Shown in pieces: positions 12,911 to 27,317 of a DNA stretch of 64,000 bases (the first letter of the stretch is position 1; each line of letters opens with the position of its first letter). A program made the translations under genes and the position numbers. The DNA comes from Trichomonas vaginalis G3 (lineage: Eukaryota; Parabasalia; Trichomonadida; Trichomonadidae): contig NC_067204.1 in NCBI RefSeq assembly GCF_026262505.1, forward strand, positions 7,039,797-7,103,796. The letters are read 5' to 3'. Below the pieces are notes generated by a model. That model worked only from the letters and a program-made list of their open reading frames with translations. It was not told where the DNA came from and ran no database searches.

Positions 12911-15900
12911 ATAAGTTTCATGTTAACATCAGCACCATGATCAACTAGGAATTGGACAATTTCTATCGACATCTTTTTGATGGCAATGCTAAGAGGGCAT
13001 TCATCAATATTGAGAGAAATTCATAAAACAATGATAAATATGAAAAGAAAGAGAATGTCATAAAACAATGATTAATATGAAAAGAAAGAGAATGTAATAA
13101 AACAATGATTAATATGAAAAGAAAGAGAATTCCATAAAACAATGATAAATATGAAAAGAAAGAAAATGTCATAAAGAAAAGATAAATATGAAAAGAAAGA
13201 GAATGTCATAAAACAATGATTAATATGAAAAGAAAGAGAATTCCATAAAACAATGATAAATATGAAAAGAAAGAGAATGTAATAAAACAATGATAAATAT
13301 GAAAAGAAAGAGAATTTCATAAAACAATGATTAATATGAAAAGAAAGAGAATTTTATCAAACAATGCTAAATATGAAAAGAAAGAGAATTTCATAAAACA
13401 ATGATTAATATGAAAAGAAAGAGAATTCTATAAAACAATGATAAATATGAAAAGAAAGAGAATTTCATAAAACAATGATTAATATGAAAAGAAAGAGAAT
13501 TCTATAAAACAATGATAAATATGAAAAGAAAGAGAATTCCATAACACATTGATAAATATGAAAAGAAAGAGAATTCCATAAAACAAGGATAAATATGAAA
13601 AGAAAGAGAATGTCATAAAATAATGATTAATATGAAAAGAAAGAGAATTCTATAAAACAATGTTAAATATGAAAAGAAAGAGAATTTTATCAAACAATGC
13701 TAAATATGAAAAGAAAGAGAATTTCATAAAACAATGCTAAATATGAAAAGAAAGAGAATTCTATCAAACAATGATAAATATGAAAAGAAAGAGAATTTCA
13801 TAAAACAATGATTAATATGAAAAGAAAGAGAATTTCATAACACATTGATAAATATGAAAAGAAAGAGAATTCCATAAAACAAGGATAAATATGAAAAGAA
13901 AGAGAATGTCATAAAATAATGATAAATATGAAAAGAAAGAGAATAAGTTTCATGTTAACATCAGCACCATGATCAACTAGGAATTGGACAATTTCTATCG
14001 ACATCTTTTTGATGGCAATGCTAAGAGGGCATTCATCAATATTGAGAGAAATTCATAAAACAATGATAAATATGAAAAGAAAGAGAATGTCATAAAACAA
14101 TGATTAATATGAAAAGAAAGAGAATTTCATAACACATTGATAAATATGAAAAGAAAGAGAATTCCATAAAACAAGGATAAATATGAAAAGAAAGAGAATG
14201 TCATAAAATAATGATTAATATGAAAAGAAATAGAATGTAATAAAACAATGATAAATATGAAAAGAAAGAGAATGTAATAAAACAATGATAAATATGAAAA
14301 GAAAGAAAATGTCATAAAGAAAAGATAAATATGAAAAGAAAGAGAATGTCATAAAACAATGATTAATATGAAAAGAAAGAGAATTCTATAAAACAATGAT
14401 AAATATGAAAAGAAAGAGAATTCTATAAAACAGTGATAAATATGAAAAGAAATAGAATGTAATAAAACAATGATAAATATGAAAAGAAAGAGAATAAGTT
14501 TCATGTTAACATCAGCACCATGATCAACTAGGAATTGGACAATTTCTATCGACATCTTTTTGATGGCAATGCTAAGAGGGCATTCATCAATATTGAGGAG
14601 AATTCATAAAACAGTGATAAATATGAAAAGAAAGAGAATGTCATAAAACAATGATTAATATGAAAAGAAAGAGATTCTATCAAACAATGATAAATATGAA
14701 AAGAAAGAGAATTTCATAAAACAATGATTAATATGAAAAGAAAGAGAATTCATAAAACAATGATAAATATGAAAAGAAAGAGAATTTCATAAAACAATGA
14801 TTAATATGAAAAGAAAGAGAATTTCATAAAACAATGATAAATATGAAAGAAAGAGAATTTCATAAAACAATGATTAATATGAAAAGAAAGAGAATTCCAT
14901 AAAACAATGATTAATATGAAAAGAAATAGAATTCGATAAACAATGATTAATATGAAAAGAAAGAGAATTCTATAAAACAATGATAATATGAAAAGAAAGA
15001 GAATTTCATAAAACAATGATAAATATGAAAAGAAAGAGAATTCCATAAAACAAGGATAAATATGAAAAGAAAGAGAATGTCATAAAATAATGATAAATAT
15101 GAAAAGAAAGAGAATAAGTTTCATGTTAACATCAGCACCATGATCAACTAGGAATTGGACAATTTCTATCGACATCTTTTTGATGGCAATGCTAAGAGGG
15201 CATTCATCAATATTGAGAGAAATTCATAAAACAATGATAAATATGAAAAGAAAGAGAATTCCATAAAACAATGATTAATATGAAAAGAAAGAGAATTCCA
15301 TAAAATAATGATAAATATGAAAAGAAAGAGAATAAGTTTCATGTTAACATCAGCACCATGATCAACTAGGAATTGGACAATTTCTATCGACATCTTTTTG
15401 ATGGCAATGCTAAGAGGGCATTCATCAATATTGAGAGAAATTCATAAAACAATGATTAATATGAAAAGAAAGAGAATGTTATAAAACAAGGATAAATATG
15501 AAAAGAAAGAAAATGTCATAAAGAAAAGATAAATATGAAAAGAAAGAGAATGTCATAAACAATGATTAATATGAAAAGAAAGAGAATTCCAAAACAATGA
15601 TAAATATGAAAGAAAGACAATTATATAAAACAATGATAAATATGAAAAGAAAGAGAATTTCATAAAACAATGATTAATATGAAAAGAAAGAGAATTTCAT
15701 AAAACAATGATTAATATGAAAAGAAAGAGAATTTCATAAAACAATGATTAATATGAAAAGAAAGAGAATTCATAAAACAATGATAAATATGAAAAGAAAG
15801 AGAATTCCATAACACATTGATAAATATGAAAAGAAAGAGAATTCCATAAAACAAGGATAAAATATGAAAAGAAAGAGAATGTCATAAAATAATGATAAAT

Positions 15901-18900
15901 ATGAAAAGAAAGAGAATAAGTTTCATGTTAACATCAGCACCATGATCAACTAGGAATTGGACAATTTCTATCGACATCTTTTGATGGCAATGCTAAGAGG
16001 GCATTCATCAATATTGAGAGAAATTCATAAAACAATGATAAATATGAAAAGAAAGAGAATGCATAAAACAATGATTAATATGAAAAGAAAGAGAATTCTA
16101 TAAAACAATGATAAATATGAAAAGAAAGAGAATTCTATAAAACAGTGATAAATATGAAAAGAAATAGAATGTAATAAAACAATGAAAATATGAAAAGAAA
16201 GAGAATAAGTTTCATGTTAACATCAGCACCATGATCAACTAGGAATTGGACAATTTCTATCGACATCTTTTTGATGCAATGCTAAGAGGGCATTCATCAA
16301 TATTGAGAGAAATTCATAAAACAGTGATAAATATGAAAAGAAAGAGAATGTCATAAAACAATGATTAATATGAAAAGAAAGAGAATTCCATAAAACATTG
16401 ATAAATATGAAAAGAAGAGAATTTCATAAAACAATGATAAATATGAAAAGAAAGAGAATTTCATAAAACAATGATTAATATGAAAAGAAAGAGAATTTCA
16501 AAAACAATGATTAATATGAAAAGAAAGAGAATTTCATAAAACAATGATAAATATGAAAAGAAATAGAATTCGATACAACAATGCTAAATATGAAAAGAAA
16601 GAGAATTTCATAAAAACAATGATTAATATGAAAAGAAAGAGAATTCCATAAAACAATGATAATATGAAAGAAAGAGAATTCCATAACACATGATAAATAT
16701 GAAAAGAAAGAGAATTCCATAAACAAGGATAAATATGAAAGAAAGAGAATTCATAAAACAATGATTAATATGAAAAGAAAGAGAATTCCATAAAATAATG
16801 ATAAATATGAAAAGAAAGAGAATAAGTTTCATGTTAACATCAGCACCATGATCAACTAGGAATTGGACAATTTCTATCGACATCTTTTTGATGGCAATGC
16901 TAAGAGGGCATTCATCAATATTGAGAGAAATTCATAAAACAATGATAAATATGAAAAGAAAGAGAATTTCATAAAACAACGATAAATATGAAAAGAAAGA
17001 GATTCTATCAAACAATGATAAATATGAAAAGAAAGAGAATTTCATAAAACAATGATTAATATGAAAAGAAAGAGAATTTCATAAAACAATGATAAATATG
17101 AAAAGAAAGAGAATTTCATAAAACAATGATAAATATGAAAAGAAAGAGAATGTCATAAAATAATGATTAATATGAAAAGAAAGAGAATTCTATAAAACAA
17201 TGTTAAATATGAAAAGAAAGAGAATTTTATCAAACAATCTAAATATGAAAAGAAAGAGAATTTCATAAAACAATGCTAAATATGAAAAGAAAGAGAATTC
17301 TATCAAACAATGATAAATATGAAAAGAAAGAGAATTTCATAAAAACAATGATTAATATGAAAAGAAAGAGAATTTCATAACACATTGATAAATATGAAAG
17401 AAAGAGAATTCCATAAAACAAGGATAAATATGAAAAGAAAGAGAATGTCATAAAATAATGATAAATATGAAAAGAAAGAGAAAAGTTTCATGTTAACATC
17501 AGCACCATGATCAACTAGGAATTGGACAATTTCTATCGACATCTTTTTGATGGCAATGCTAAGAGGGCATTCATCAATATTGAGAGAAATTCATAAAACA
17601 ATGATAAATATGAAAAGAAAGAGAATGTCATAAAACAATGATTAATATGAAAAGAAAGAGAATTTTATCAAACAATGATAAATATGAAAAGAAAGAGAAT
17701 GTAATAAAACAATGATAAATATGAAAAGAAAGAAAATGTCATAAAGAAAAGATAAATATGAAAAGAAAGAGAATGTCATAAAACAATGATTAATATGAAA
17801 AGAAAGAGAATTTCATAAAACAATGATAAATATGAAAAGAAAGAGAATTTCATAACACATTGATAAATATGAAAAGAAAGAGAATTCCATAAAACAAGGA
17901 TAAATATGAAAAGAAAGAGAATGTCATAAAATAATGATAAATATGAAAAGAAAGAGAATTCCATAAAACAATGATAAATATGAAAAGAAAGAGAATCCAA
18001 CACATTGATAAATATGAAAAGAAAGAGAATTCCATAAAACAAGGATAAATATGAAAAGAAAGAGAATGTCATAAAATAATGATAAATATGAAAAGAAAGA
18101 GAATAAGTTTCATGTTAACATCAGCACCATGATCAACTAGGAATTGGACAATTTCTATCGACATCTTTTTGATGGCAATGCTAAGAGGGCATTCATCAAT
18201 ATTGAGAGAAATTCATAAAACAATGATAAATATGAAAAGAAAGAGAATGTCATAAAACAATGATAAATATGAAAGAAAGAGAATTTTATCAAACAATGAT
18301 AAATATGAAAAGAAAGAGAATTTTCATAAAACAATGATAAATATGAAAAGAAAGAGAATTTCATAAAACAATGATTAATATGAAAAGAAATAGAATGTAA
18401 TAAAACAATGATAAATATGAAAAGAAAGAGAATGTAATAAAACAATGATAAATATGAAAAGAAAGAAAATGTCATAAAGAAAAGATAAATATGAAAAGAA
18501 AGAGAATGTCATAAAACAATGATTAATATGAAAAGAAAGAGAATTCTATAAAACAATGATAAATATGAAAAGAAAGAGAATTCTATAAAACAGTGATAAA
18601 TATGAAAAGAAATAGAATGTAATAAAACAATGATAAATATGAAAAGAAAGAGAATAAGTTTCATGTTAACATCAGCACCATGATCAACTAGGAATTGGAC
18701 AATTTCTATCGACATCTTTTTGATGGCAATGCTAAGAGGGCATTCATCAATATTGAGAGAAATTCATAAAACAATGATAAATATGAAAAGAAAGAGAATT
18801 TCATAAAACAACGATAAATATGAAAAGAAAGAGATTCTATCAAACAATGATAAATATGAAAAGAAAGAGAATTTCATAAAACAATGATTAATATGAAAAG

Positions 18901-19034
18901 AAAGAGAATTTCATAAACAATGATAAATATGAAAAGAAAGAGAATTTCATAAAACAATGATTAATATGAAAAGAAAGAGAATTTCATAAAACAATGATAA
19001 ATATGAAAAGAAAGAGAATTTCATAAAACAATGA

Positions 19035-19388
19035 TTAATATGAAAAGAAAGAGAATTCCATAAAACAATGATTAATATGAAAAGAAATAGAATTCGATAC
19101 AACAATGATTAATATGAAAAGAAAGAGAATTCTATAAAACAATGATAAATATGAAAAGAAAGAGAATTCCATAACACATTGATAAATATGAAAAGAAAGA
19201 GAATTCCATAAAACAAGGATAAATATGAAAAGAAAGAGAATGTCATAAAATAATGATAAATATGAAAAGAAAGAGAATAATTTCATGTTAACATCAGCAC
19301 CATGATCAACTAGGAATTGGACAATTTCTATCGACATCTTTTTGATGGCAATGCTAAGAGGGCATTCATCAATATTGAGAGAATTCAT
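19035..19388 (-). pseudogene. Open frame of 117 codons containing one full ankyrin repeat and a hydrophobic tail
   Basis: In the module at 19277-19388 one A is missing from the usual GAGAGAAATTCAT, which places an ATG in frame with the whole ankyrin repeat (MNSLNIDECPLSIA...GADVNMKL). Another irregularity after the repeat lets the frame continue into the minisatellite, giving a tail rich in Phe, Leu, Ile, Ser and Tyr. The frame thus depends on two indels relative to the consensus, and its partner in copy B (module 43344-43457) does not share them. There is no recognisable promoter or polyadenylation context distinct from the satellite. I treat it as chance opening or sequencing error. Confidence 0.3.
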
Positions 19389-19718
19389 AAAACAATGATA
19401 AATATGAAAAGAAAGAGAATTCCATAAAACAATGATTAATATGAAAAGAAAGAGAATTCCATAAAATAATGATAAATATGAAAAAGAAAGAGAATAAGTT
19501 TCATGTTAACATCAGCACCATGATCAACTAGGAATTGGACAATTTCTATCGACATCTTTTTGATGGCAATACTAAGAGGGCATTCATCAATATTGAGAGA
19601 AATTCATAAAACAATGATTAATATGAAAAAAGAAGAATGTTATAAAACAAGGATAAATATGAAAAGAAAGAGAATGTCATAAAAAATGATAATATGAAAG
19701 AAAGAGAATTCATAAAAC

Positions 19719-19739
19719 AAAAAAAAAAAAAGAAAAAAA
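19719..19739 (+). repeat. Homopolymer A13-G-A7 inside a unit
   Basis: A run of 13 A, one G and 7 A replaces the normal unit body between a CATAAAAC head and AATGATAA. The corresponding place in copy B, near 43800, has an ordinary unit with only a short A run. It is either a local slippage expansion or a consensus error. Confidence 0.8.
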
Positions 19740-22700
19740 CAATGATAAATATGAAAAGAAAGACAATTATATAAAACAATGATAAATATGAAAAGAAAGA
19801 GAATTTCATAAAACAATGATTAATATGAAAAGAAGAGAATTTCATAAAACAATGATTAATATGAAAAGAAAGAGAATTTCATAAAACAATGATTAATATG
19901 AAAAGAAAGAGAATTCTATAAAACAATGATAAATATGAAAAGAAAGAGAATTCCATAACACATTGATAAATATGAAAAGAAAGAGAATTCCATAAAACAA
20001 GGATAAATATGAAAAGAAAGAGAATGTCATAAAATAATGATAAATATGAAAAGAAAGAGAATAAGTTTCATGTTAACATCAGCACCATGATCAACTAGGA
20101 ATTGGACAATTTCTATCGACATCTTTTTGATGGCAATGCTAAGAGGGCATTCATCAATATTGAGAGAAATTCATAAAACAATGATAAATATGAAAAGAAA
20201 GAGAATTTCATAAAACAACGATAAATATGAAAAGAAAGAGATTCTATCAAACAATGATAAATATGAAAAGAAAGAGAATTTCATAAAACAATGATTAATA
20301 TGAAAAGAAAGAGAATTTCATAAAACAATGATAAATATGAAAAGAAAAGAGAATTTCATAAAACAATGATTAATATGAAAAGAAAGAGAATTCTATAAAA
20401 CAATGATAAATATGAAAAGAAAGAGAATTTCATAAAACAATGATTAATATGAAAAGAAAGAGAATTTCAAAAAACAATGATTAATATGAAGAAAGAGAAT
20501 TTCATAAAACAATGATAAATATGAAAAGAAATAGAATTCGATACAACAATGCTAAATATGAAAAGAAAGAGAATTTCATAAAACAATGATTAATATGAAA
20601 AGAAAGAGAATTCCATAAAACAATGATAAATATGAAAAGAAAGAGAATTCCATAACACATTGATAAATATGAAAAGAAAGAGAATTCCATAAAACAAGGA
20701 TAAATATGAAAAGAAAGAGAATGTCATAAAATAATGATAAATATGAAAAGAAAGAGAATAAGTTTCATGTTAACATCAGCACCATGATCAACTAGGAATT
20801 GGACAATTTCTATCGACATCTTTTTGATGGCAATGCTAAGAGGGCATTCATCAATATTGAGAGAAATTCATAAAACAATGATAAATATGAAAAGAAAGAG
20901 AATTTCATAAAACAACGATAAATATGAAAAGAAAGAGATTCTATCAAACAATGATAAATATGAAAAGAAAGAGAATTTCATAAAACAATGATTAATATGA
21001 AAAGAAAGAGAATTTCATAAAACAATGATAAATATGAAAAGAAAGAGAATTTCATAAAACAATGATAAATATGAAAAGAAAGAGAATGTCATAAAATAAT
21101 GATTAATATGAAAAGAAAGAGAATTCTATAAAACAATGTTAAATATGAAAAGAAAGAGAATTTTATCAAACAATGCTAAATATGAAAAGAAAGAGAATTT
21201 CATAAAACAATGCTAAATATGAAAAGAAAGAGAATTCTATCAAACAATGATAAATATGAAAAGAAAGAGAATTTCATAAAACAATGATTAATATGAAAAG
21301 AAAGAGAATTTCATAACACATTGATAAATATGAAAAGAAAGAGAATTCCATAAAACAAGGATAAATATGAAAAGAAAGAGAATGTCATAAAATAATGATA
21401 AATATGAAAAGAAAGAGAATAAGTTTCATGTTAACATCAGCACCATGATCAACTAGGAATTGGACAATTTCTATCGACATCTTTTTGATGGCAATGCTAA
21501 GAGGGCATTCATCAATATTGAGAGAAATTCATAAAACAATGATAAATATGAAAAGAAAGAGAATGTCATAAAACAATGATTAATATGAAAAGAAAGAGAA
21601 TTTTATCAAACAATGATAAATATGAAAAGAAAGAGAATTTCATAAAACAATGATAAATATGAAAAGAAAGAGAATTTCATAAAACAATGATTAATATGAA
21701 AAGAAATAGAATGTAATAAAACAATGATTAATATGAAAAGAAAGAGAATTTCATAAAACAATGATAAATATGAAAAGAAAGAGAATTTCATAACACATTG
21801 ATAAATATGAAAAGAAAGAGAATTCCATAAAACAAGGATAAATATGAAAAGAAAGAGAATTTCATAAAACAATGATTAATATGAAAAGAAAGAGAATTTC
21901 ATAAAACAATGATAAATATGAAAAGAAAGAGAATTCCATAAAACAAGGATAAATATGAAAAGAAAGAGAATGTCATAAAATAATGATAAATATGAAAAGA
22001 AAGAGAATGTCATAAAATAATGATAAATATGAAAAGAAAGAGAATAAGTTTCATGTTAACATCAGCACCATGATCAACTAGGAATTGGACAATTTCTATC
22101 GACATCTTTTTGATGGCAATGCTAAGAGGGCATTCATCAATATTGAGAGAAATTCATAAAACAATGATAAATATGAAAAGAAAGAGAATGTCATAAAACA
22201 ATGATAAATATGAAAAGAAAGAGAATTTTATCAAACAATGATAAATATGAAAAGAAAGAGAATTTCATAAAACAATGATAAATATGAAAAGAAAGAGAAT
22301 TTCATAAAACAATGATTAATATGAAAAGAAATAGAATGTAATAAAACAATGATAAATATGAAAAGAAAGAGAATGTAATAAAACAATGATAAATATGAAA
22401 AGAAAGAAAATGTCATAAAGAAAAGATAAATATGAAAAGAAAGAGAATGTCATAAAACAATGATTAATATGAAAAGAAAGAGAATTCTATAAAACAATGA
22501 TAAATATGAAAAGAAAGAGAATTCTATAAAACAGTGATAAATATGAAAAGAAATAGAATGTAATAAAACAATGATAAATATGAAAAGAAAGAGAATAAGT
22601 TTCATGTTAACATCAGCACCATGATCAACTAGGAATTGGACAATTTCTATCGACATCTTTTTGATGGCAATGCTAAAGGGCATTCATCAATATTGAGAGA

Positions 22701-25700
22701 AATTCATAAAACAATGATAAATATGAAAAGAAAGAGAATGTCATAAAACAACGATAAATATGAAAAGAAATAGAATTCGATACAACAATGATAAATATGA
22801 AAAGAAAGAGAATTTCATAAAACAATGATTAATATGAAAAGAAAGAGAATTTCATAAAACAATGATAAATATGAAAAGAAAGAGAATTTCATAAAACAAT
22901 GATTAATATGAAAAGAAAGAGAATTTCATAAAACAATGATAAATATGAAAAGAAAGAGAATTTCATAAAACAATGATTAATATGAAAAGAAAGAGAATTC
23001 CATAAAACAATGATTAATATGAAAAGAAATAGAATTCGATACAACAATGATTAATATGAAAAGAAAGAGAATTCTATAAAACAATGATTAATATGAAAAG
23101 AAAGAGAATTTCATAAAACAATGATAAATATGAAAAGAAAGAGAATTCCATAAAACAAGGATAAATATGAAAAGAAAGAGAATGTCATAAAATAATGATA
23201 AATATGAAAAGAAAGAGAATAAGTTTCATGTTAACATCAGCACCATGATCAACTAGGAATTGGACAATTTCTATCGACATCTTTTTGATGGCAATGCTAA
23301 GAGGGCATTCATCAATATTGAGAGAAATTCATAAAACAATGATAAATATGAAAAGAAAGAGAATTCCATAAAACAATGATTAATATGAAAAGAAAGAGAA
23401 TTCCATAAAATAATGATAAATATGAAAAGAAAGAGAATAAGTTTCATGTTAACATCAGCACCATGATCAACTAGGAATTGGACAATTTCTATCGACATCT
23501 TTTTGATGGCAATACTAAGAGGGCATTCATCAATATTGAGAGAAATTCATAAAACAATGATTAATATGAAAAGAAAGAGAATGTTATAAAACAAGGATAA
23601 ATATGAAAAGAAAGAAAATGTCATAAAGAAAAGATAAATATGAAAAGAAAGAGAATGTCATAAAACAATGATTAATATGAAAAGAAAGAGAATTCCATAA
23701 AACAATGATAAATATGAAAAGAAAGACAATTATATAAAACAATGATAAATATGAAAAGAAAGAGAATTTCATAAAACAATGATTAATATGAAAAGAAAGA
23801 GAATTTCATAAAACAATGATTAATATGAAAAAAGAGAATTTCATAAAACAATGATTAATATGAAAAGAAAGAGAATTCTATAAAACAATGATAAATATGA
23901 AAAGAAAGAGAATTCCATAACACATTGATAAATATGAAAAGAAAGAGAATTCCATAAAACAAGGATAAATATGAAAAGAAAGAGAATTCCATAACACATT
24001 GATAAATATGAAAAGAAAGAGAATAAGTTTCATGTTAACATCAGCACCATGATCAACTAGGAATTGGACAATTTCTATCGACATCTTTTTGATGGCAATG
24101 CTAAGAGGGCATTCATCAATATTGAGAGAAATTCATAAAACAATGATAAATATGAAAAGAAAGAGAATTTCATAAAACAACGATAAATATGAAAAGAAAG
24201 AGATTCTATCAAACAATGATAAATATGAAAAGAAAGAGAATTTCATAAAACAATGATTAATATGAAAAGAAAGAGAATTTCATAAAACAATGATAAATAT
24301 GAAAGAAAGAGAATTTCATAAAACAATGATAAATATGAAAAGAAAGAGAATGTCATAAAATAATGATTAATATGAAAAGAAAAGAATTCTATAAAACAAT
24401 GTTAAATATGAAAAGAAAGAGAATTTTATCAAACAATGCTAAATATGAAAAGAAAGAGAATTTCATAAAACAATGCTAAATATGAAAAGAAAGAGAATTC
24501 TATCAAACAATGATAAATATGAAAAGAAAGAGAATTTCATAAAACAATGATTAATATGAAAAGAAAGAGAATTTCATAACACATTGATAAATATGAAAAG
24601 AAAGAGAATTCCATAAAACAATGATAAATATGAAAAGAAAGAGAATTCCATAACACATTGATAAATATGAAAAGAAAGAGAATTCCATAAAACAAGGATA
24701 AATATGAAAAGAAAGAGAATGTCATAAAATAATGATAAATATGAAAAGAAAGAGAATAAGTTTCATGTTAACATCAGCACCATGATCAACTAGGAATTGG
24801 ACAATTTCTATCGACATCTTTTTGATGGCAATGCTAAGAGGGCATTCATCAATATTGAGAGAAATTCATAAAACAATGATAAATATGAAAAGAAAGAGAA
24901 TGTCATAAAAACAATGATAAATATGAAAAGAAAGAGAATTTTATTCAAACAATGATAAATATGAAAAGAAAGAGAATTTCATAAAACAATGATAATATGA
25001 AAAGAAAGAGAATTTCATAAAACAATGATTAATTGAAAAGAAAAGAATGTAATAAAACAATGATAAATATGAAAAGAAAGAGAATGTAATAAAACAATGA
25101 TAAATATGAAAAGAAAGAAATGTCATAAAGAAAAGATTAAATATGAAAAGAAAGAGAATTCATAAAACAATGATTAATATGAAAAGAAAGAGAATTCTAT
25201 AAAACAATGATAAATATGAAAGAAAGAGAATTCTATAAAACAGTGATAAATATGAAAAGAAATAGAATGTAATAAAACAAATAAATATGAAAAGAAAGAG
25301 AATAAGTTTCATGTTAACATCAGCACCATGATCAACTAGGAATTGGACAATTTCTATCGACATCTTTTTGATGGCAATGCTAAGAGGGCATTCATCAATA
25401 TTGAGAGAAATTCATAAAACAATGATAAATATGAAAAGAAAGAGAATGTCATAAAACAACGATAAATATGAAAAGAAAGAGATTCTATCAAACAATGATA
25501 AATATGAAAAGAAAGAGAATTTCATAAAACAATGATTAATATGAAAAGAAAGAGAATTTCATAAAACAATGATAAATATGAAAAGAAAGAGAATTTCATA
25601 AAACAATGATTAATATGAAAAGAAAGAGAATTCCATAAAAACAATGATAAATATGAAAAGAAAGAGAATAAGTTTCATGTTAACATCAGCACCATGATCA

Positions 25701-27317
25701 ACTAGGAATTGGACAATTTCTATCGACATCTTTTTGATGGCAATGCTAAGAGGGCATTCATCAATATTGAGAGAAATTCATAAAACAGTGATAAATATGA
25801 AAAGAAAGAGAATGTCATAAAACAATGATTAATATGAAAAGAAAGAGAATTCATAAAACATGATAAATATGAAAGAAAGAGAATTTCATAAAACAATGAT
25901 AAATATGAAAAGAAAGAGAATTTCATAAAACAATGATTAATATGAAAAGAAGAGAATTTCAAAAACAATGATTAATATGAAAAGAAAGAGAATTTCATAA
26001 AACAATGATAAATATGAAAAGAAATAGAAATCGATACAACAATGCTAAATATGAAAAGAAAGAGAATTCATAAAAACAATGATTAATATGAAAAGAAAGA
26101 GAATTCCATAAAACAATGATAAATATGAAAAGAAAGAGAATTCCATAACACATTGATAAATATGAAAAGAAAGAGAATTCCATAAAACAAGGATAAATAT
26201 GAAAAGAAATAGAATGTAATAAAACAATGATAAATATGAAAAGAAAGAGAATAAGTTTCATGTTAACATCAGCACCATGATCAACTAGGAATTGGACAAT
26301 TTCTATCGACATCTTTTTGATGGCAATGCTAAGAGGGCATTCATCAATATTGAGAGAAATTCATAAAACAATGATAAATATGAAAAGAAAGAGAATGTCA
26401 TAAAACAACGATAAATATGAAAAGAAAGAGATTCTATCAAACAATGATAAATATGAAAAGAAAGAGAATTTCATAAAACAATGATTAATATGAAAAGAAA
26501 GAGAATTTCATAAAACAATGATAAATATGAAAAGAAAGAGAATTTCATAAAACAATGATTAATATGAAAAGAAAGAGAATTCCATAAAACAATGATAAAT
26601 ATGAAAAGAAAGAGAATAAGTTTCATGTTAACATCAGCACCATGATCAACTAGGAATTGGACAATTTCTATCGACATCTTTTTGATGGCAATGCTAAGAG
26701 GGCATTCATCAATATTGAGAGAAATTCATAAAACAGTGATAAATATGAAAAGAAAGAGAATGTCATAAAACAATGATTAATATGAAAAGAAAGAGAATTC
26801 CATAAAACATTGATAAATATGAAAAGAAAGAGAATTTCATAAAACAATGATAAATATGAAAAGAAAGAGAATTTCATAAAACAATGATTAATATGAAAAG
26901 AAAGAGAATTTCAAAAAACAATGATTAATATGAAAAGAAAGAGAATTTCATAAAACAATGATAAATATGAAAAGAAATAGAAATCGATACAACAATGCTA
27001 AATATGAAAAGAAAGAGAATTTCATAAAACAATGATTAATATGAAAAGAAAGAGAATTCCATAAAACAATGATAAATATGAAAAGAAAGAGAATTCCATA
27101 ACACATTGATAAATATGAAAAGAAAGAGAATTCCATAAAACAAGGATAAATATGAAAAGAAAGAGAATGTCATAAAATAATGATAAATATGAAAAGAAAG
27201 AGAATAAGTTTCATGTTAACATCAGCACCATGATCAACTAGGAATTGGACAATTTCTATCGACATCTTTTTGATGGCAATGCTAAGAGGGCATTCATCAA
27301 TATTGAGAGAAATTCAT

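Larger units (their letters stand above)
6025..21400 (-). repeat. Copy A of a ~15.3-kb duplicated array block (27 ankyrin modules)
   Basis: Modules on the minus strand lie at 6509-6619, 7134-7248, 7681-7794, 8041-8153, 8627-8739, 9650-9763, 10087-10200, 10638-10751, 11225-11338, 11443-11556, 12031-12144, 12323-12436, 12911-13024, 13943-14056, 14494-14607, 15114-15227, 15332-15445, 15916-16028, 16205-16317, 16822-16935, 17482-17594, 18103-18216, 18654-18767, 19277-19388, 19494-19607, 20061-20174 and 20758-20871. All space between them is 37-bp units. The order of spacings (586, 1023, 437, 551, 587, 218, 588, 292, 588, 1032, 551 and so on from 8041) recurs from 32109 onward. The right edge is placed by the extent of copy B, which stops at a gap, so the true duplication may be longer. 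Confidence 0.85.

Noticed and set aside
12145-13942. Minisatellite stretches as introns joining ankyrin modules into one gene.
   Set aside because: No consistent GT...AG boundaries sit at module edges, module spacing varies from 217 to 1587 bp, and a stop lies just upstream of each repeat. Only RNA data could revive this idea.
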